A model generated the notes under the pieces. It was not told where the DNA came from, did not search any database, and saw only the letters and a list, made by a program, of their open reading frames with translations. The position numbers and the translations under genes are program-made. A DNA stretch of 51,621 nt, from positions 1-51,621 of IMG/VR virus record IMGVR_UViG_3300009159_000091. One strand, written 5' to 3'. The stretch comes from a virus. Within the stretch, counting starts at the first letter, position 1. Each line of letters begins with the position of its first letter. This document shows positions 1 to 9,331 of the stretch, piece by piece.

Positions 1-44
1 AATTTATTCTCTACTAAGAATTTTTTTAAATTAAAATTTTCCAT
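1..44 (-). CDS. Start of a gene running off the left edge (partial)
   Basis: Only 14 complete codons are inside the window, reading MENFNLKKFLVENK. A promoter-like CTATTTATA box lies 16 nt upstream and an A-rich leader precedes the ATG. The segment closely matches the first residues of the protein at 32926-34302 (NFNLRQFLTENKLT) and the C-terminal tail of the one at 32467-32904 (FDLRKYLVENKMT). That supports a real start of a protein carrying the same targeting-like motif. Its function cannot be read from 14 residues. Confidence 0.6.
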   Translation of the reverse strand, partial: MENFNLKKFLVENK

Positions 45-60
45 TTTGTTTTTATTTTTA

Positions 61-69
61 TATAAATAG
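61..69 (-). promoter_or_regulatory. Late-promoter-like box upstream of the left-edge gene
   Basis: The plus strand reads TATAAATAG; in the gene direction this is CTATTTATA, followed by TAAAAATAAAA. It ends 16 nt before the ATG at 44. This box type recurs at similar spacing before many genes in the window and resembles the T4 late promoter TATAAATA, but in inverted orientation. Its promoter function is inferred. Confidence 0.45.
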
Positions 70-72
70 TAC

Positions 73-762
73 TTATTTTCTTAAATCGAAATTAGCTTTT
101 CTATCGTTTTCTAATTTTATTTCAGGATCTTTTTCTACTTCTGTAGAAGTTGATAATATCGGTTTTTGATTTGTAGCTGGATCTTCTACAAGGAAGGAAT
201 AATCTGTTATAAATGTAGAAATTCCTGGCATCTGAGATTCTAAAGCTGTAATTGTTTTTTTATTCTTTGATGCTGCTCCTTCATATGGATATCCATTAAA
301 ATTTTTATCTTCGGCTGGTCCTTGTATAATCCAGTATACTGTTGCAAAACTCTTATTAGGGATTTCCTTTCTTATTGCTAAATAATCTTCTTTTGATACT
401 TCTGTAATTTTCTTTGTATTATTTGCTTGGACAAAGTATCTTGTAATTGCCCCTTTATTTTTATCAGAGTTTTTTACTTTTGGTTTAAAAAAACTTTTTA
501 AAGCCATAGATAGTAATGCTGTTGCAACAGTTAGTAGTTGGCCAGGTAATTCTGTTCTTACTTTTATCAGCTCTCCTCCTTTATCGTCTGGGGTTTTTCC
601 TGCAAAGTACCTTTTTTTGTAATCTTCAAAATAATTACCTTTATAATCTTTACCTGTGTCTTTATATGCAAATTCTCCTCCTGGTGTAGATTTAGGTTCA
701 GTATATTTTGTTTTTGCTATATACTTAACTTGTTTCGATTTTGTATCTCTATCTGTTGCCAT
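73..762 (-). CDS. Baseplate-region protein of unknown function, 229 aa
   Basis: Not recognised with certainty. The protein is lysine-rich and hydrophilic, with one moderately hydrophobic stretch around residues 73-92 (PGQLLTVATALLSMALKSFF), too short and amphipathic to call a membrane anchor. A YFAGKTPDD motif near residue 52 resembles one I associate with baseplate-cluster proteins of related marine and flavobacterial phages (recollection, not searched). It starts 2 nt after the stop of the hub-lysozyme gene, so it is probably co-translated with the baseplate genes. It ends in NFDLRK, resembling the FNLRxFLxENK motif that starts the next gene. A baseplate or tail-tip structural role is inferred from position. 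Confidence 0.6.
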   Translation of the reverse strand: MATDRDTKSKQVKYIAKTKYTEPKSTPGGEFAYKDTGKDYKGNYFEDYKKRYFAGKTPDDKGGELIKVRTELPGQLLTVATALLSMALKSFFKPKVKNSDKNKGAITRYFVQANNTKKITEVSKEDYLAIRKEIPNKSFATVYWIIQGPAEDKNFNGYPYEGAASKNKKTITALESQMPGISTFITDYSFLVEDPATNQKPILSTSTEVEKDPEIKLENDRKANFDLRK

Positions 763-764
763 AA

Positions 765-3635
765 TTATGCGTATGCTGAATTATCTTTTGAAATATCTGC
801 CCAGTATTTATTAAACTTAGCCTGTCTATCATCTAATCCGTTTGTACCTCCATTTACTCGTTGTGTAACTCTTCCTACATCTGCAGTTGTTATTCCTCCT
901 GTCAATCCTGTTATGTTTCTGGATAAGTACTTCCACCAGTAGCATGCAGAATCAGCTGCAAAATAATCTCCTTCAAGTATCGAAGGGTTTGTCATTATAT
1001 CTGCTTTAGATCCTGTACTTTTTAAATACTTACTGTATTTTGTGTAATTTTCTCTACCTGTAATTTGGATATACCCTCTTCCTTTAAACTTAACTCCATC
1101 TCCTGGCTGTGTATTCCCTAAATCTTTTCTTCCTTCATATGCTTTTCCTGATGCAAATTCTTTCTTCCATTGAAAGTTTCCTGATTCATGAGCACATTGA
1201 GCAAGAAAATGAGCTCTTTCTGTAGGAGCTGTAATTCCATACCTTCTCATAGCTCTTACAAGTTCAGTTGGTGGCGGCGGGGCTGGACCTTTCTTGGTTG
1301 TTGTACTAGATTTTGGAGTTTGTTTTTGCTCAGTTGAATAATTTCCATCTACTGTTGTAGCTGTTCCAACTGTTCCTGCTGCTGCTATTTCTTCTGCAGT
1401 AGGAGTATCAATAGTTAAAAATTGTGCGGCTATGTTTGTTAACCATCTACTATCTTTCCCTATAGTATGTTCTAGTCCAGTTATTAGGTATCCAAATTTT
1501 TCGTTATATTTACTTGGAAGTATTCCTGCATTAATTTTAAAACTCTCTGCTACCCTAAGTCCCCCTACTCCGTCTAATGTAATAGATAGTTCAACAGGAA
1601 CTAATCCAGGTACTGGTTGGCTTTGTATTATTCTATTTTTATTAGCTTGATCTACTGTCCATTCCTTATGACAAGTTTTAGCCGTTTCTAATTCTTCTTT
1701 ATCGTATCCTGTGTTTGAATTAAAATTTTGAAAAAAATCTATTACATCTGTTAACCAGTCAGCAAATCTCTCTGTCTTATCTTCTTCTTCTTCTTTTGCT
1801 GTCTCTTTACTAATACTTGATACATCTTTTGTAACTCTAATTCTATCAATGATTCCTGAGTTCCATTTTAGTATATTTTCAACATTTTCAGAATAGTTTT
1901 GTGTAGTTCCTTGGGCTGCAATTGATATTTGAGATCCCATTTCATTAGTTATTTTACTACTAATACTAACTTCACTGACGGTTGTTTTTACTCCTGAGAT
2001 ATTTATTACTGGAGAGATATCTCCTAATACTGTTGTATTTTTTCTATCTACTACAAAAAAAGTACCTCCATCATATTCATCATCGTATACTAATGCTAAT
2101 TCATTAATACCTCCCAAAGCATCGTTCATTCCTTCAAATATACTTGTAAGTATGTCGGATAAACTTTTATTAAATTTTCCTTCTGTATCAAGTGCCTCAT
2201 CCAATTTTTGCTTAAGGTACGGTATTGATACTAATATATTAAGTACATCATTTTTATATTTCTCATCAACTACAAGATTATTATGTATTGCATCAACTTT
2301 TCCTGGTACTACTGATAAAAAAAATGTCTTATAGGACCAATCTGATAAGGTAGGTGCTGTTGGTAGTACGCAAACTGTTGGGTCTATTGAAAAATGTGTA
2401 GGGAAGGTGAGTAGGTCTGATGATAGTTGTTGAACTTCCCCGTCCATTACGTATTCGTACTCTGTGTTAAATTTAAGGTATGTTCTAGAACCTGTGTCTT
2501 CTTCTTTTTTTGTATTATCAACAGGGACAACCATTTTATTTATAATATCTAAAAAAGTTCCTAACGTAATCCATTGCATAGGAGTTTCTGTATCAGAGAA
2601 CCATCCATCATCTAATTGAATATCATCATAATATCCTGTAAATGGTTTTAGTACGGCAGCTAGATCTGGTGCTTCTGATGCTAGGTCATCTCTATTGAAT
2701 GTACTGCCAAACATTGATCCCATTTTACCTAACTTAGCAAGTGCATAATGAAATATACTCTTTTTTTGTTCTTTTCCTTCTTCACTATCCGGATCATCAT
2801 ATTGAGCCTTATCTTTTATTCTTAATTTAGGATCAAAAGCTGATTTTATTGATTCAATAATTTCACCTGCAGATATAATGCTAATAGAGCATTCGTACTC
2901 TCCTGTAGGTTTAAAACTCCAATTAAAGTTTTTTATATTACCGAACATTGCATCGTAATTGTAATCTGATTGTTTTCTCGCTCTATCAATGTCGTTTAGT
3001 ATCATATCTACTTTAACGTTTTTTCCGTAGAATAAGTTTGGAGATACAGTATGTACAGCTGTACTGTATGATCCATTATTCATAAAGTAAGCAGTATGTC
3101 CCCATTCTAGTAGAACTGAAAAACCTGGTCGTAGAAATAATTTTTCTATCATATCAAAATCCTCTAGAGTCCATACAGATATTTTTACCTCTGCTTCTCT
3201 TAAAGTACCGTAGGTATTTTTTGATTTAACAGACATTCCTGTTACACCAGGCATTGGCCTAATACCTGTACTATTCGGCCTGTTGTTGTAAGCAGCAAAA
3301 TTATCTACTTCCTTACCTGTATTTACACCGCCTCTAAGTCCTCTGTTTGGATTTAGTAAACCGCCTTGTAATATATTTGATCTTGCTAGAGTGTTATCTC
3401 CTGTGATGTCTGTTCTACCTTCCTTAGCTTTTAGTTTTTTTATTTCATCTTGAGATAAAGTATTAACACTTGAAGATAGTCTAATCCAAGCTGTTCTACT
3501 GTTTTGATACAGTATATCTTCTCTTTTCTTTGTGAGTGTTCTCGATAGGGAGGCTTCCCTAGCTCTTATTTGATCTGCTACACTAGGTCTAATACCACTT
3601 CCAATTTTTCCAGTACGTGAATTACTTGTTGCCAT
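765..3635 (-). CDS. Baseplate hub protein fused to a GH19 (chitinase-like) lysozyme
   Basis: At 956 aa this is the likely counterpart of the T4 gp5/gp27 hub, which carries the tail lysozyme. Residues 1-770 form a tail-hub-like body; residues 690-760 (VPVELSITLDGVGG then GYLITGLEHTIG) resemble the gpD/gp27 hub fold. A Thr/Lys/Pro-rich linker with PPPP near residue 786 leads to a C-terminal glycoside hydrolase family 19 domain. That domain has HESGNF (catalytic Glu about 817), YEGRKDLGN (Glu about 834) and the signature GRGYIQITGRENY (about 853-865). The inferred role is local peptidoglycan cleavage during tail penetration. The start overlaps the stop of the upstream LysM-like gene by 1 nt. A free endolysin is less likely because of the long hub-like N-terminus. 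Confidence 0.85.
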   Translation of the reverse strand: MATSNSRTGKIGSGIRPSVADQIRAREASLSRTLTKKREDILYQNSRTAWIRLSSSVNTLSQDEIKKLKAKEGRTDITGDNTLARSNILQGGLLNPNRGLRGGVNTGKEVDNFAAYNNRPNSTGIRPMPGVTGMSVKSKNTYGTLREAEVKISVWTLEDFDMIEKLFLRPGFSVLLEWGHTAYFMNNGSYSTAVHTVSPNLFYGKNVKVDMILNDIDRARKQSDYNYDAMFGNIKNFNWSFKPTGEYECSISIISAGEIIESIKSAFDPKLRIKDKAQYDDPDSEEGKEQKKSIFHYALAKLGKMGSMFGSTFNRDDLASEAPDLAAVLKPFTGYYDDIQLDDGWFSDTETPMQWITLGTFLDIINKMVVPVDNTKKEEDTGSRTYLKFNTEYEYVMDGEVQQLSSDLLTFPTHFSIDPTVCVLPTAPTLSDWSYKTFFLSVVPGKVDAIHNNLVVDEKYKNDVLNILVSIPYLKQKLDEALDTEGKFNKSLSDILTSIFEGMNDALGGINELALVYDDEYDGGTFFVVDRKNTTVLGDISPVINISGVKTTVSEVSISSKITNEMGSQISIAAQGTTQNYSENVENILKWNSGIIDRIRVTKDVSSISKETAKEEEEDKTERFADWLTDVIDFFQNFNSNTGYDKEELETAKTCHKEWTVDQANKNRIIQSQPVPGLVPVELSITLDGVGGLRVAESFKINAGILPSKYNEKFGYLITGLEHTIGKDSRWLTNIAAQFLTIDTPTAEEIAAAGTVGTATTVDGNYSTEQKQTPKSSTTTKKGPAPPPPTELVRAMRRYGITAPTERAHFLAQCAHESGNFQWKKEFASGKAYEGRKDLGNTQPGDGVKFKGRGYIQITGRENYTKYSKYLKSTGSKADIMTNPSILEGDYFAADSACYWWKYLSRNITGLTGGITTADVGRVTQRVNGGTNGLDDRQAKFNKYWADISKDNSAYA

Positions 3636-3940
3636 TACCTAGTTGCATTAACTTGATTATATAGCTGAATTGCTCCGCTTTTGTCTGCAGGTATTCTTAA
3701 TTGTACTCCGGGTACTATTGTTAGTCCAGATTGTTGGAAGGTGTTTGCTGATGCTATAATCCACCATAGACTGTCATCACCGTAGAATTGTAGTGCTAGG
3801 GTATCGTACCTATCTCCTGCAGTAGTTATAACATAGTAGTCTTCTTGATTTAGAGGTATTTCCGGATATATAGAGTTCGTATAGTAAGGAACTCCTGTAG
3901 ATGTTTTTTCTGTTTTAATATTTGTGTACCTATTTGCCAT
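3635..3940 (-). CDS. Small LysM-like baseplate protein (gp53/gpX type)
   Basis: A 101-aa protein. The centre, DRYDTLALQFYGDDSLWWII followed by ASANTF and GVQLRIP, is the LysM-like fold of small contractile-tail proteins (T4 gp53, phage P2 gpX): a first helix ending with YGD, WW and a terminal x-LRIP strand. These proteins bind around the hub or wedge. It sits between the split baseplate gene and the hub-lysozyme and shares a single base with each neighbour, so translation is tightly coupled. Assignment to gp53 rather than a generic LysM tail protein is uncertain. Confidence 0.75.
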   Translation of the reverse strand: MANRYTNIKTEKTSTGVPYYTNSIYPEIPLNQEDYYVITTAGDRYDTLALQFYGDDSLWWIIASANTFQQSGLTIVPGVQLRIPADKSGAIQLYNQVNATR

Positions 3941-5094
3941 TAACTTATTTCTTCTGCTTGTGTAAAAAACGGTGAAGCACCTGGTTGATTTGTATTCTTG
4001 CTTGTAAAATAATGATATAGTCCTGTTTGCGGAGCAAAGTCATGTATCGGTTTAAAGGATATACTACACTCTAGTACCATTGGTAATTCTTGTACGTCTG
4101 ATTCCCCTGATTCTGGCGATTTCATTGCAATTTCCCATGGATAATCTGTTTGCCAAGCATACTTAATACTAGTTATTACACCCGGCACTTGTGTAAGATA
4201 TGAACCTAAAGTCAATTTAACAACAGTACCTCTCATAAAAGCACTATCTCCATATGTAGGTGCTGTAGTCGAAGCTAAATAGACCATTTTTCTGTATAAC
4301 GGTTTCATTTCTGATCTAGTAGCTGCTGCTATTTTAAATGAAAAATTAATATCTCTACTAAATCCTCCATATGTATAGAAATCTTCTGCTCTACCTACGT
4401 ACTTATGACCTTGCCAATCGGCATTAAATGAATCATCTAAACTATCTAAAAATGCTCTAAAGTGAATAAAAACACTCTCCCTGCTATCTGGGTTTATTAT
4501 TTCAAAATATAGCTTTGCAAAATCTCTTGCTGCTGAATTTCCGTCTGGGTTTGTTTTTGTGAGATCTAATGCATTTATTTTATCTTGTACTTCTGGATCT
4601 GTTGGTGCATTATAATCTACTCTAGCTATTTTTTTTCCCTGAGATCCTAATCCTACTCTGGTTTCTCTAGCATACTGTGTGTAGTCTTCTTTAGGAATGT
4701 TTTCATATCCTTCTTCTGCTGAAGCATATAATTTACTTCCTTGAGCTCCTGAATCTCTAAAGTCTTGTATTTTTTGAGTTCCGAATACTAAAGTCCCTCT
4801 ATCTCTATTAGGGGTAAATTTTTCATTACCTACTTGATCTTTCTTAGCTTCTTGAATACCTATTCCCGAAACTGTATTTACGTTAGCTTGATTAGGTACG
4901 TAATATGTTTCTAGGTTTGGTAGTGGTTGACCTAAGTTACCATTTATTACTGCATTTGTATAGGTCTTACTTTCGTTAAAAGTTTCAAAAAGACCTCCTT
5001 TTACATCTCCTTTATCTCCAGTTGATGGAATTAGTTTTTTAGTTTTATTCTCTGAAGGATTTTCTACAGGTTTTTTATATGGTTTAACAGTAGT
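3940..5094 (-). pseudogene. C-terminal part of a baseplate structural gene, cut off by an in-frame TAA
   Basis: After the TAA at 5095-5097 the same frame stays open for 384 codons to the stop at 3940. Only one ATG exists, at 4308, and it lies deep inside a conserved-looking domain. Around it the frame reads RDFAKLYFEIINPD, FIHFRAFLDSLDDSF, GRAEDFYTYGGFSRDI and then EMKPLYRKMVYLASTTAPTY. I associate this pattern with a large baseplate/structural protein of related phages (recollection). A product starting at 4308 would lack the front of this domain. The segment is therefore either a broken C-terminus or is reached by readthrough, and this reading rests on the continuous open frame. It abuts the LysM-like gene. 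Confidence 0.75.
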
Positions 5095-6051
5095 TTACTT
5101 ATTCTTATCTAGTAATCCAGGGTTTGGCTGATTTTTAGATCCTATTTCGCTCTTACTATCTTTACTTCCTGGTAGTTTTCCTTTTTCTACTGTAGTATCA
5201 TTTGGATGTATTCCATCACCTACTGCTGGAGATACTATTATCGGTGCTCCTGTAAGTGTATTACCTATTACATCTTTTGCTGTCTTTCCTGTATAGGTAT
5301 CTTGTGCAGTGTATAGCTGCTTTCCGTCACTACCGTTATTCGAAAGCAACTCTTCCTGATCAGCTTCTTTTATCTGATTACTTCTTCCTAATTCAAAAGG
5401 TTGAGCTGTTGTTTCGTACTGAGGTCCTAGCAGTGTTATTGGTTTTCCTGCCTCTGTTAATGCTTTATGTTGACTACTGTCTTCTGGTATAGATAAGTTA
5501 AGGTAATCATCGTAATCAAACTTACTCTCTCTCCCTAATAGCTCTGATTCATGTACTCCGGGAACTTCTTCCCCTCTTAATGCATACTGTGCTCCTTCTA
5601 TTCCTCCGGCTCCAAAAAATTGAGCAAAACCAGAAGCTTGGTTTCCGTTTGCTGGTTGAAGATATGTATCAGTTCTAAATCCTTTTAAGAAATGAAGTCC
5701 TGTTCCATTTACAGGAACTTGTGCTAGGGTTGATCCTAATATCTTTGCTGTACCGACTAAGGTATTTCCTAATTGACCTAATACTGCTCCTGCTACTGTT
5801 TTATTCCCTCTATTTTTTATTTTTTTATCAATATCTATTTGTTGAAGCAAAGCTTCATTTAACAGATACTTAATTCCTGGTTTATCAATAAGCATTTGGG
5901 CAATACGGGAAGTATCGTCTATACGGTGTTGAGCCTCCATTCCTAGTTGACTTCCAGGTGCTTGACCTATGTTCTTAGTAATGTAAGGTTTATCGTTTCC
6001 ATAACGAAGACTTTTTAGGTCTGTTTGGAGATTTATTAATCCGTTTGCCAT
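5095..6051 (-). CDS. N-terminal part of the split baseplate structural protein
   Basis: A 318-aa product ending at an in-frame TAA, with the frame continuing to 3940. It starts MANGLINLQTDLKSLRYGND and has a glycine-rich middle (AGAVLGQLGNTLVG, GFAQFFGAGG) and a polar C-terminus rich in Lys, Asp and Ser. No enzyme motif is seen. Unbroken, the gene would encode about 703 residues, the size expected of a large baseplate component. It begins 9 nt after the 69-aa gene. As it stands it lacks the conserved-looking C-terminal domain. Confidence 0.75.
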   Translation of the reverse strand: MANGLINLQTDLKSLRYGNDKPYITKNIGQAPGSQLGMEAQHRIDDTSRIAQMLIDKPGIKYLLNEALLQQIDIDKKIKNRGNKTVAGAVLGQLGNTLVGTAKILGSTLAQVPVNGTGLHFLKGFRTDTYLQPANGNQASGFAQFFGAGGIEGAQYALRGEEVPGVHESELLGRESKFDYDDYLNLSIPEDSSQHKALTEAGKPITLLGPQYETTAQPFELGRSNQIKEADQEELLSNNGSDGKQLYTAQDTYTGKTAKDVIGNTLTGAPIIVSPAVGDGIHPNDTTVEKGKLPGSKDSKSEIGSKNQPNPGLLDKNK

Positions 6052-6060
6052 AGTTGCTTA

Positions 6061-6270
6061 TTATCCTGGGGGATTGTCCAAATACTTTGCTGGTGTTACT
6101 CCGTCTAAATCTAAAACAGACGGGGATGGATACCCACCTGGTAGATTAGGATTGTTGTTAATTGACGATTGGTAATGCATAGTTGAGTTTGGATTGGCAC
6201 TAGCAATTTGTGCTGGTGTAAGTCCGTCTAAACCTAGGTTGCTTGATGGTAATAAGTCTAATAGTCCCAT
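6061..6270 (-). CDS. Small 69-aa virion-associated protein with an internal repeat
   Basis: The protein contains the phrase L-x-LDGLTPAQ near its N-terminus and LDLDGVTPAKYLDNPPG at its C-terminus, two versions of one motif (LDG-L/V-TPA). The middle is Asn/Pro-rich. The motif is one I associate with small tail-cluster proteins of marine and flavobacterial myophages (recollection). It lies between the tape measure and the split baseplate gene. A CTATTTATA box sits 21 nt upstream. Function unknown. Confidence 0.6.
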   Translation of the reverse strand: MGLLDLLPSSNLGLDGLTPAQIASANPNSTMHYQSSINNNPNLPGGYPSPSVLDLDGVTPAKYLDNPPG

Positions 6271-6291
6271 ATTAATTGTTTTTTATTTTAT

Positions 6292-6300
6292 TATAAATAG
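6292..6300 (-). promoter_or_regulatory. Late-promoter-like box before the 69-aa gene
   Basis: CTATTTATAATAAAAT in gene direction, 21 nt before the ATG at 6270, in the short gap after the tape measure gene. Confidence 0.5.
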
Positions 6301-6304
6301 TGTG

Positions 6305-9304
6305 TTACTGTGATTTTAAAACTGCAAGTGATTGTGCTCTACCTACTTTATTTGCATCTAAGTAAATATCTTGTCCATCTCTAACAAGATTAATTAGTGT
6401 TGTTAATTTTTCATTTACAGCTGCCATTGAGGAATTGCCTTCTCCTTCTTTTCCTGTTGCTATTTTCTCTTCTCCTCCTCCAAAAAGTGATGCAACTCCA
6501 TCTGCTACTGCTGTTAGGCCTGTTACTGCTACTAGCGCCGGAATCGCCATTGGTCCTGCAAGTGCTATTGCTCCTAACCCTGCTGCTATTCCGAATAAGG
6601 CTGGTCCTAGAAGAAGCATTGGTCCTATGCTATCCATTGTAACAGCTCCCATTAGTTTTACAAATCCATCTGCTACTGCCCCCACCATTGTTGCTAGTCC
6701 TGTAAAAATAGAAGTAACTACTGTTCCGAAGGCTTCAATTGCAGGTGCTGCCGATGCTAGTGCAATTCCAAATGGTATCATTGCCAATCCTAGTGCTGCT
6801 ATTAAGCCTATTGCTGCGAATGGAAGTCCTGTTGCTGCTGCTACTCCTAATGCTCTTAACCCTGTAGCTAATGCTCCTAATCCTATTGCTGCTGCTTCTC
6901 CTATTAACGCTATTCCTCCTAAGAATATTAATGAAGGTATTGCTATCAGTCCTGCTACTCCAAAAGCTGCTAATGCTAACGACCCCATAAGGGTACCTGA
7001 CATTGCACTTAGTCCTGTTGCTAATGCTGTAAAGTTTGAAGATAAACTTTTCAAGTCTACTTTCCCCATAAACAGTAAAAATGGTGTAGATGGAAGTGCA
7101 AGTACTAAAGCTGGGCCTGCTAATGCTAAGTTGACAATTCCTTTTAGTACTCCTTGAGCACCCATTTGTTTTAGTCCTTCTGCAAGATTCTTCATACTAT
7201 CTTTAAATCCTGTCCCGCCTACCTTATCTTCTACGGTTCCTTTTGCTTTATCTTCAACGGCTCCTTTAACAGTATCTAGTATACCCCCCTTTTCAGGAGC
7301 TTCAGCTACTTTTGGTGCTAATCCACCTAGGTAACTATCTTTTATCTCTTTAAACTTGTCGAAAAAGTCTGATTTGCTTATGTCTTTGAGTGATTGTCCT
7401 AAGTTACGGATTCCACCTACCATTGAACCTATGCCTTTTGCAATAGCTCCTCCCATAAAATATAACCCTATTGCAATTAATAGTGGTTTTATTAGTCCTA
7501 GTGTATCTAAGAATTTAACTATATACCCAACAATTCCTGCAATTGGATTTATAATTGCCCCTATTACATCTGCTATATCTGCAACAATATCTAAGATAGG
7601 AGCAAATGCTTGAGCAAGCTTATCAATAGCTTTCGATATTCTTTCTTGAACATCCATCTGTTTCATCGACTCCGCTGTTACACCTGCTGCTGCTGCTGCT
7701 TGTTCTTCAGTCATATGCTTCTCGATAGCTTTATTATATGCTATTCTTGCAAGTTGGTCTTTTGTTAATCCTAATGCTTTTGCATAAGCCTCTTGTTGAA
7801 TTCGGTTCATTTTTCCAAATTCATTAATATCTACTGAATTTTTAAAGATTTCGTTACCTAATCCAACTAAGTCATTCTTTAATGCTAGTTCTCTAGCTCT
7901 CTCTAAATTAAGCTGTTTTCCTGTTAGTAGTTCTGCTTCTAGTTCTGCTGAAATTGAGTCTTCAAAATTCATTAACGAACTTGCTATACTATCAACATCT
8001 TTTAACTCTAATCCTAATCTTCTTGCAGCTGAAGCTGCTTTTGCAATCATTGCAGGATTGTTTCCTAATGAGAGTTTTATTGAGTCTGATGTTGTTGCTA
8101 CATCCCTTAGTATTTGTCCTTGACTTACTGCTGCTCTATTTGCTTTATTAAATGCAGATGTTGATGCTACAATCCCGTCAACCATCCCGTTAATATCACC
8201 TGTGGTTGTCTGTGCCATAACAGCTAATCCACCTGCTTCATCAGCAGCTAAACCCATTTCATTTTTAAGTCCTGCTGCTCCTGCTAGTACGTCTGATGAA
8301 AATGCATTTTGTGCATTGATGCCTAACTGTTGTGTTAGTTCAACTGCTACTTTTAGTACATCTACTGTAGTTGCTACTTCAAAATTTGCTCCTGCTAATG
8401 CTTGACTATTTTGTCCAGTTAACCTTTCTAATTCTACAGATGCTTTATTTACTTCTAAAAATCCTGTGATAATTTTTTGTATTCCGTAATCAACAACATT
8501 TACTAAAGTAATTTGTTCTTTTACTGCTTCTGCAATATTTTTGTATTTATTTGTCTGAGACTTTAGTTCGTCACTCTGACTTTTGTATAATAAAAGCTGC
8601 TTTCTTAGTTCAGATTTTTTTTCTAATTCGTGGACACCAAGTCTTGCATACTCCTTTCCTATATCTGCAATTGCCTCTTGATTTAGCTTGTACTGCAGTC
8701 TTGCTTGCTTTGTCTTTTCAATTGCATCTGAGAAAGGTTTTGATAGTCCTTCAAATCCTAATTTTCCTAAAAGATTACCTACTCCTTCTAATCCTACTCC
8801 TAATAATCCTATTTCTTTGTTAACTTCTTGTTGTAACTTAATAGTTTTATCAACCTGATTGTTAAACTCAATTGCTTCCTTAAGAGCATCTCTAGTAGCT
8901 TCTAAGTCTGCGTCATTTAGATTACCCATACGTTCGGCTATCCTAAGTTCTTCAAAGTGTACTCTAGCCTTGTCTTTTAAGTCTTTTAGTTGTTTTTCTG
9001 TGTATGTATTCTCACCTCTTCTATAATCAACTAATTTTCTTGAAATATCAGAAATACCTGTAAGGGATTTTTTTGCTGTTGCCAAATACACATTCTGCCT
9101 TGACATTTCATTGACGCTATCTTTAAACGATTTTGAAATATAGTCAAGATGACCTCCCATTTCCCTAAGCTCAGTTGAAAGTGCTCCAAGTAACTGTTTA
9201 GCATCTTGTAGATTTTTTACATCAAAAGGTTGTATATATCCTAACTTCTTTCTGAGATCTTCAATCTGAGTTTTAAAATCTTTTAATTCTTCTGCAGGTG
9301 TCAT
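6305..9304 (-). CDS. Tail tape measure protein
   Basis: At 999 aa it is the functional counterpart of T4 gp29. The first 300 residues are charged and helical (for example EDLRKKLGYIQP, LNDADLEATRDALKEAIEF), consistent with coiled coil. The middle carries AAAAAGVTAESM. The C-terminal 400 residues hold several long hydrophobic, Gly/Ala-rich segments (IIGAIINPIAGIVGYIVKF, LIAIGLYFMGGAI, LAAFGVAGLIAIPSLIFLGG), typical of tape measures that insert in the host membrane. By the usual 1.5 Å per residue it would fit a tail near 150 nm (inference). It follows the gp26/chaperone-like pair, as expected in myovirus tail operons. Confidence 0.85.
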   Translation of the reverse strand: MTPAEELKDFKTQIEDLRKKLGYIQPFDVKNLQDAKQLLGALSTELREMGGHLDYISKSFKDSVNEMSRQNVYLATAKKSLTGISDISRKLVDYRRGENTYTEKQLKDLKDKARVHFEELRIAERMGNLNDADLEATRDALKEAIEFNNQVDKTIKLQQEVNKEIGLLGVGLEGVGNLLGKLGFEGLSKPFSDAIEKTKQARLQYKLNQEAIADIGKEYARLGVHELEKKSELRKQLLLYKSQSDELKSQTNKYKNIAEAVKEQITLVNVVDYGIQKIITGFLEVNKASVELERLTGQNSQALAGANFEVATTVDVLKVAVELTQQLGINAQNAFSSDVLAGAAGLKNEMGLAADEAGGLAVMAQTTTGDINGMVDGIVASTSAFNKANRAAVSQGQILRDVATTSDSIKLSLGNNPAMIAKAASAARRLGLELKDVDSIASSLMNFEDSISAELEAELLTGKQLNLERARELALKNDLVGLGNEIFKNSVDINEFGKMNRIQQEAYAKALGLTKDQLARIAYNKAIEKHMTEEQAAAAAGVTAESMKQMDVQERISKAIDKLAQAFAPILDIVADIADVIGAIINPIAGIVGYIVKFLDTLGLIKPLLIAIGLYFMGGAIAKGIGSMVGGIRNLGQSLKDISKSDFFDKFKEIKDSYLGGLAPKVAEAPEKGGILDTVKGAVEDKAKGTVEDKVGGTGFKDSMKNLAEGLKQMGAQGVLKGIVNLALAGPALVLALPSTPFLLFMGKVDLKSLSSNFTALATGLSAMSGTLMGSLALAAFGVAGLIAIPSLIFLGGIALIGEAAAIGLGALATGLRALGVAAATGLPFAAIGLIAALGLAMIPFGIALASAAPAIEAFGTVVTSIFTGLATMVGAVADGFVKLMGAVTMDSIGPMLLLGPALFGIAAGLGAIALAGPMAIPALVAVTGLTAVADGVASLFGGGEEKIATGKEGEGNSSMAAVNEKLTTLINLVRDGQDIYLDANKVGRAQSLAVLKSQ

Positions 9305-9320
9305 TTTAAAAATAGTTTAT

Positions 9321-9329
9321 TATAAATAG
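9321..9329 (-). promoter_or_regulatory. Late-promoter-like box before the tape measure gene
   Basis: CTATTTATAATAAA in gene direction, 16 nt before the ATG at 9304 and directly after the end of the chaperone-like gene. Confidence 0.5.
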
Positions 9330-9331
9330 GT

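Noticed and set aside
6435-7157. 240-codon plus-strand ORF opposite the tape measure gene
   Set aside because: It mirrors the Gly/Ala-rich coding strand, has Ala/Pro/Ser low complexity, and no leader or coupling. It is an antisense shadow.
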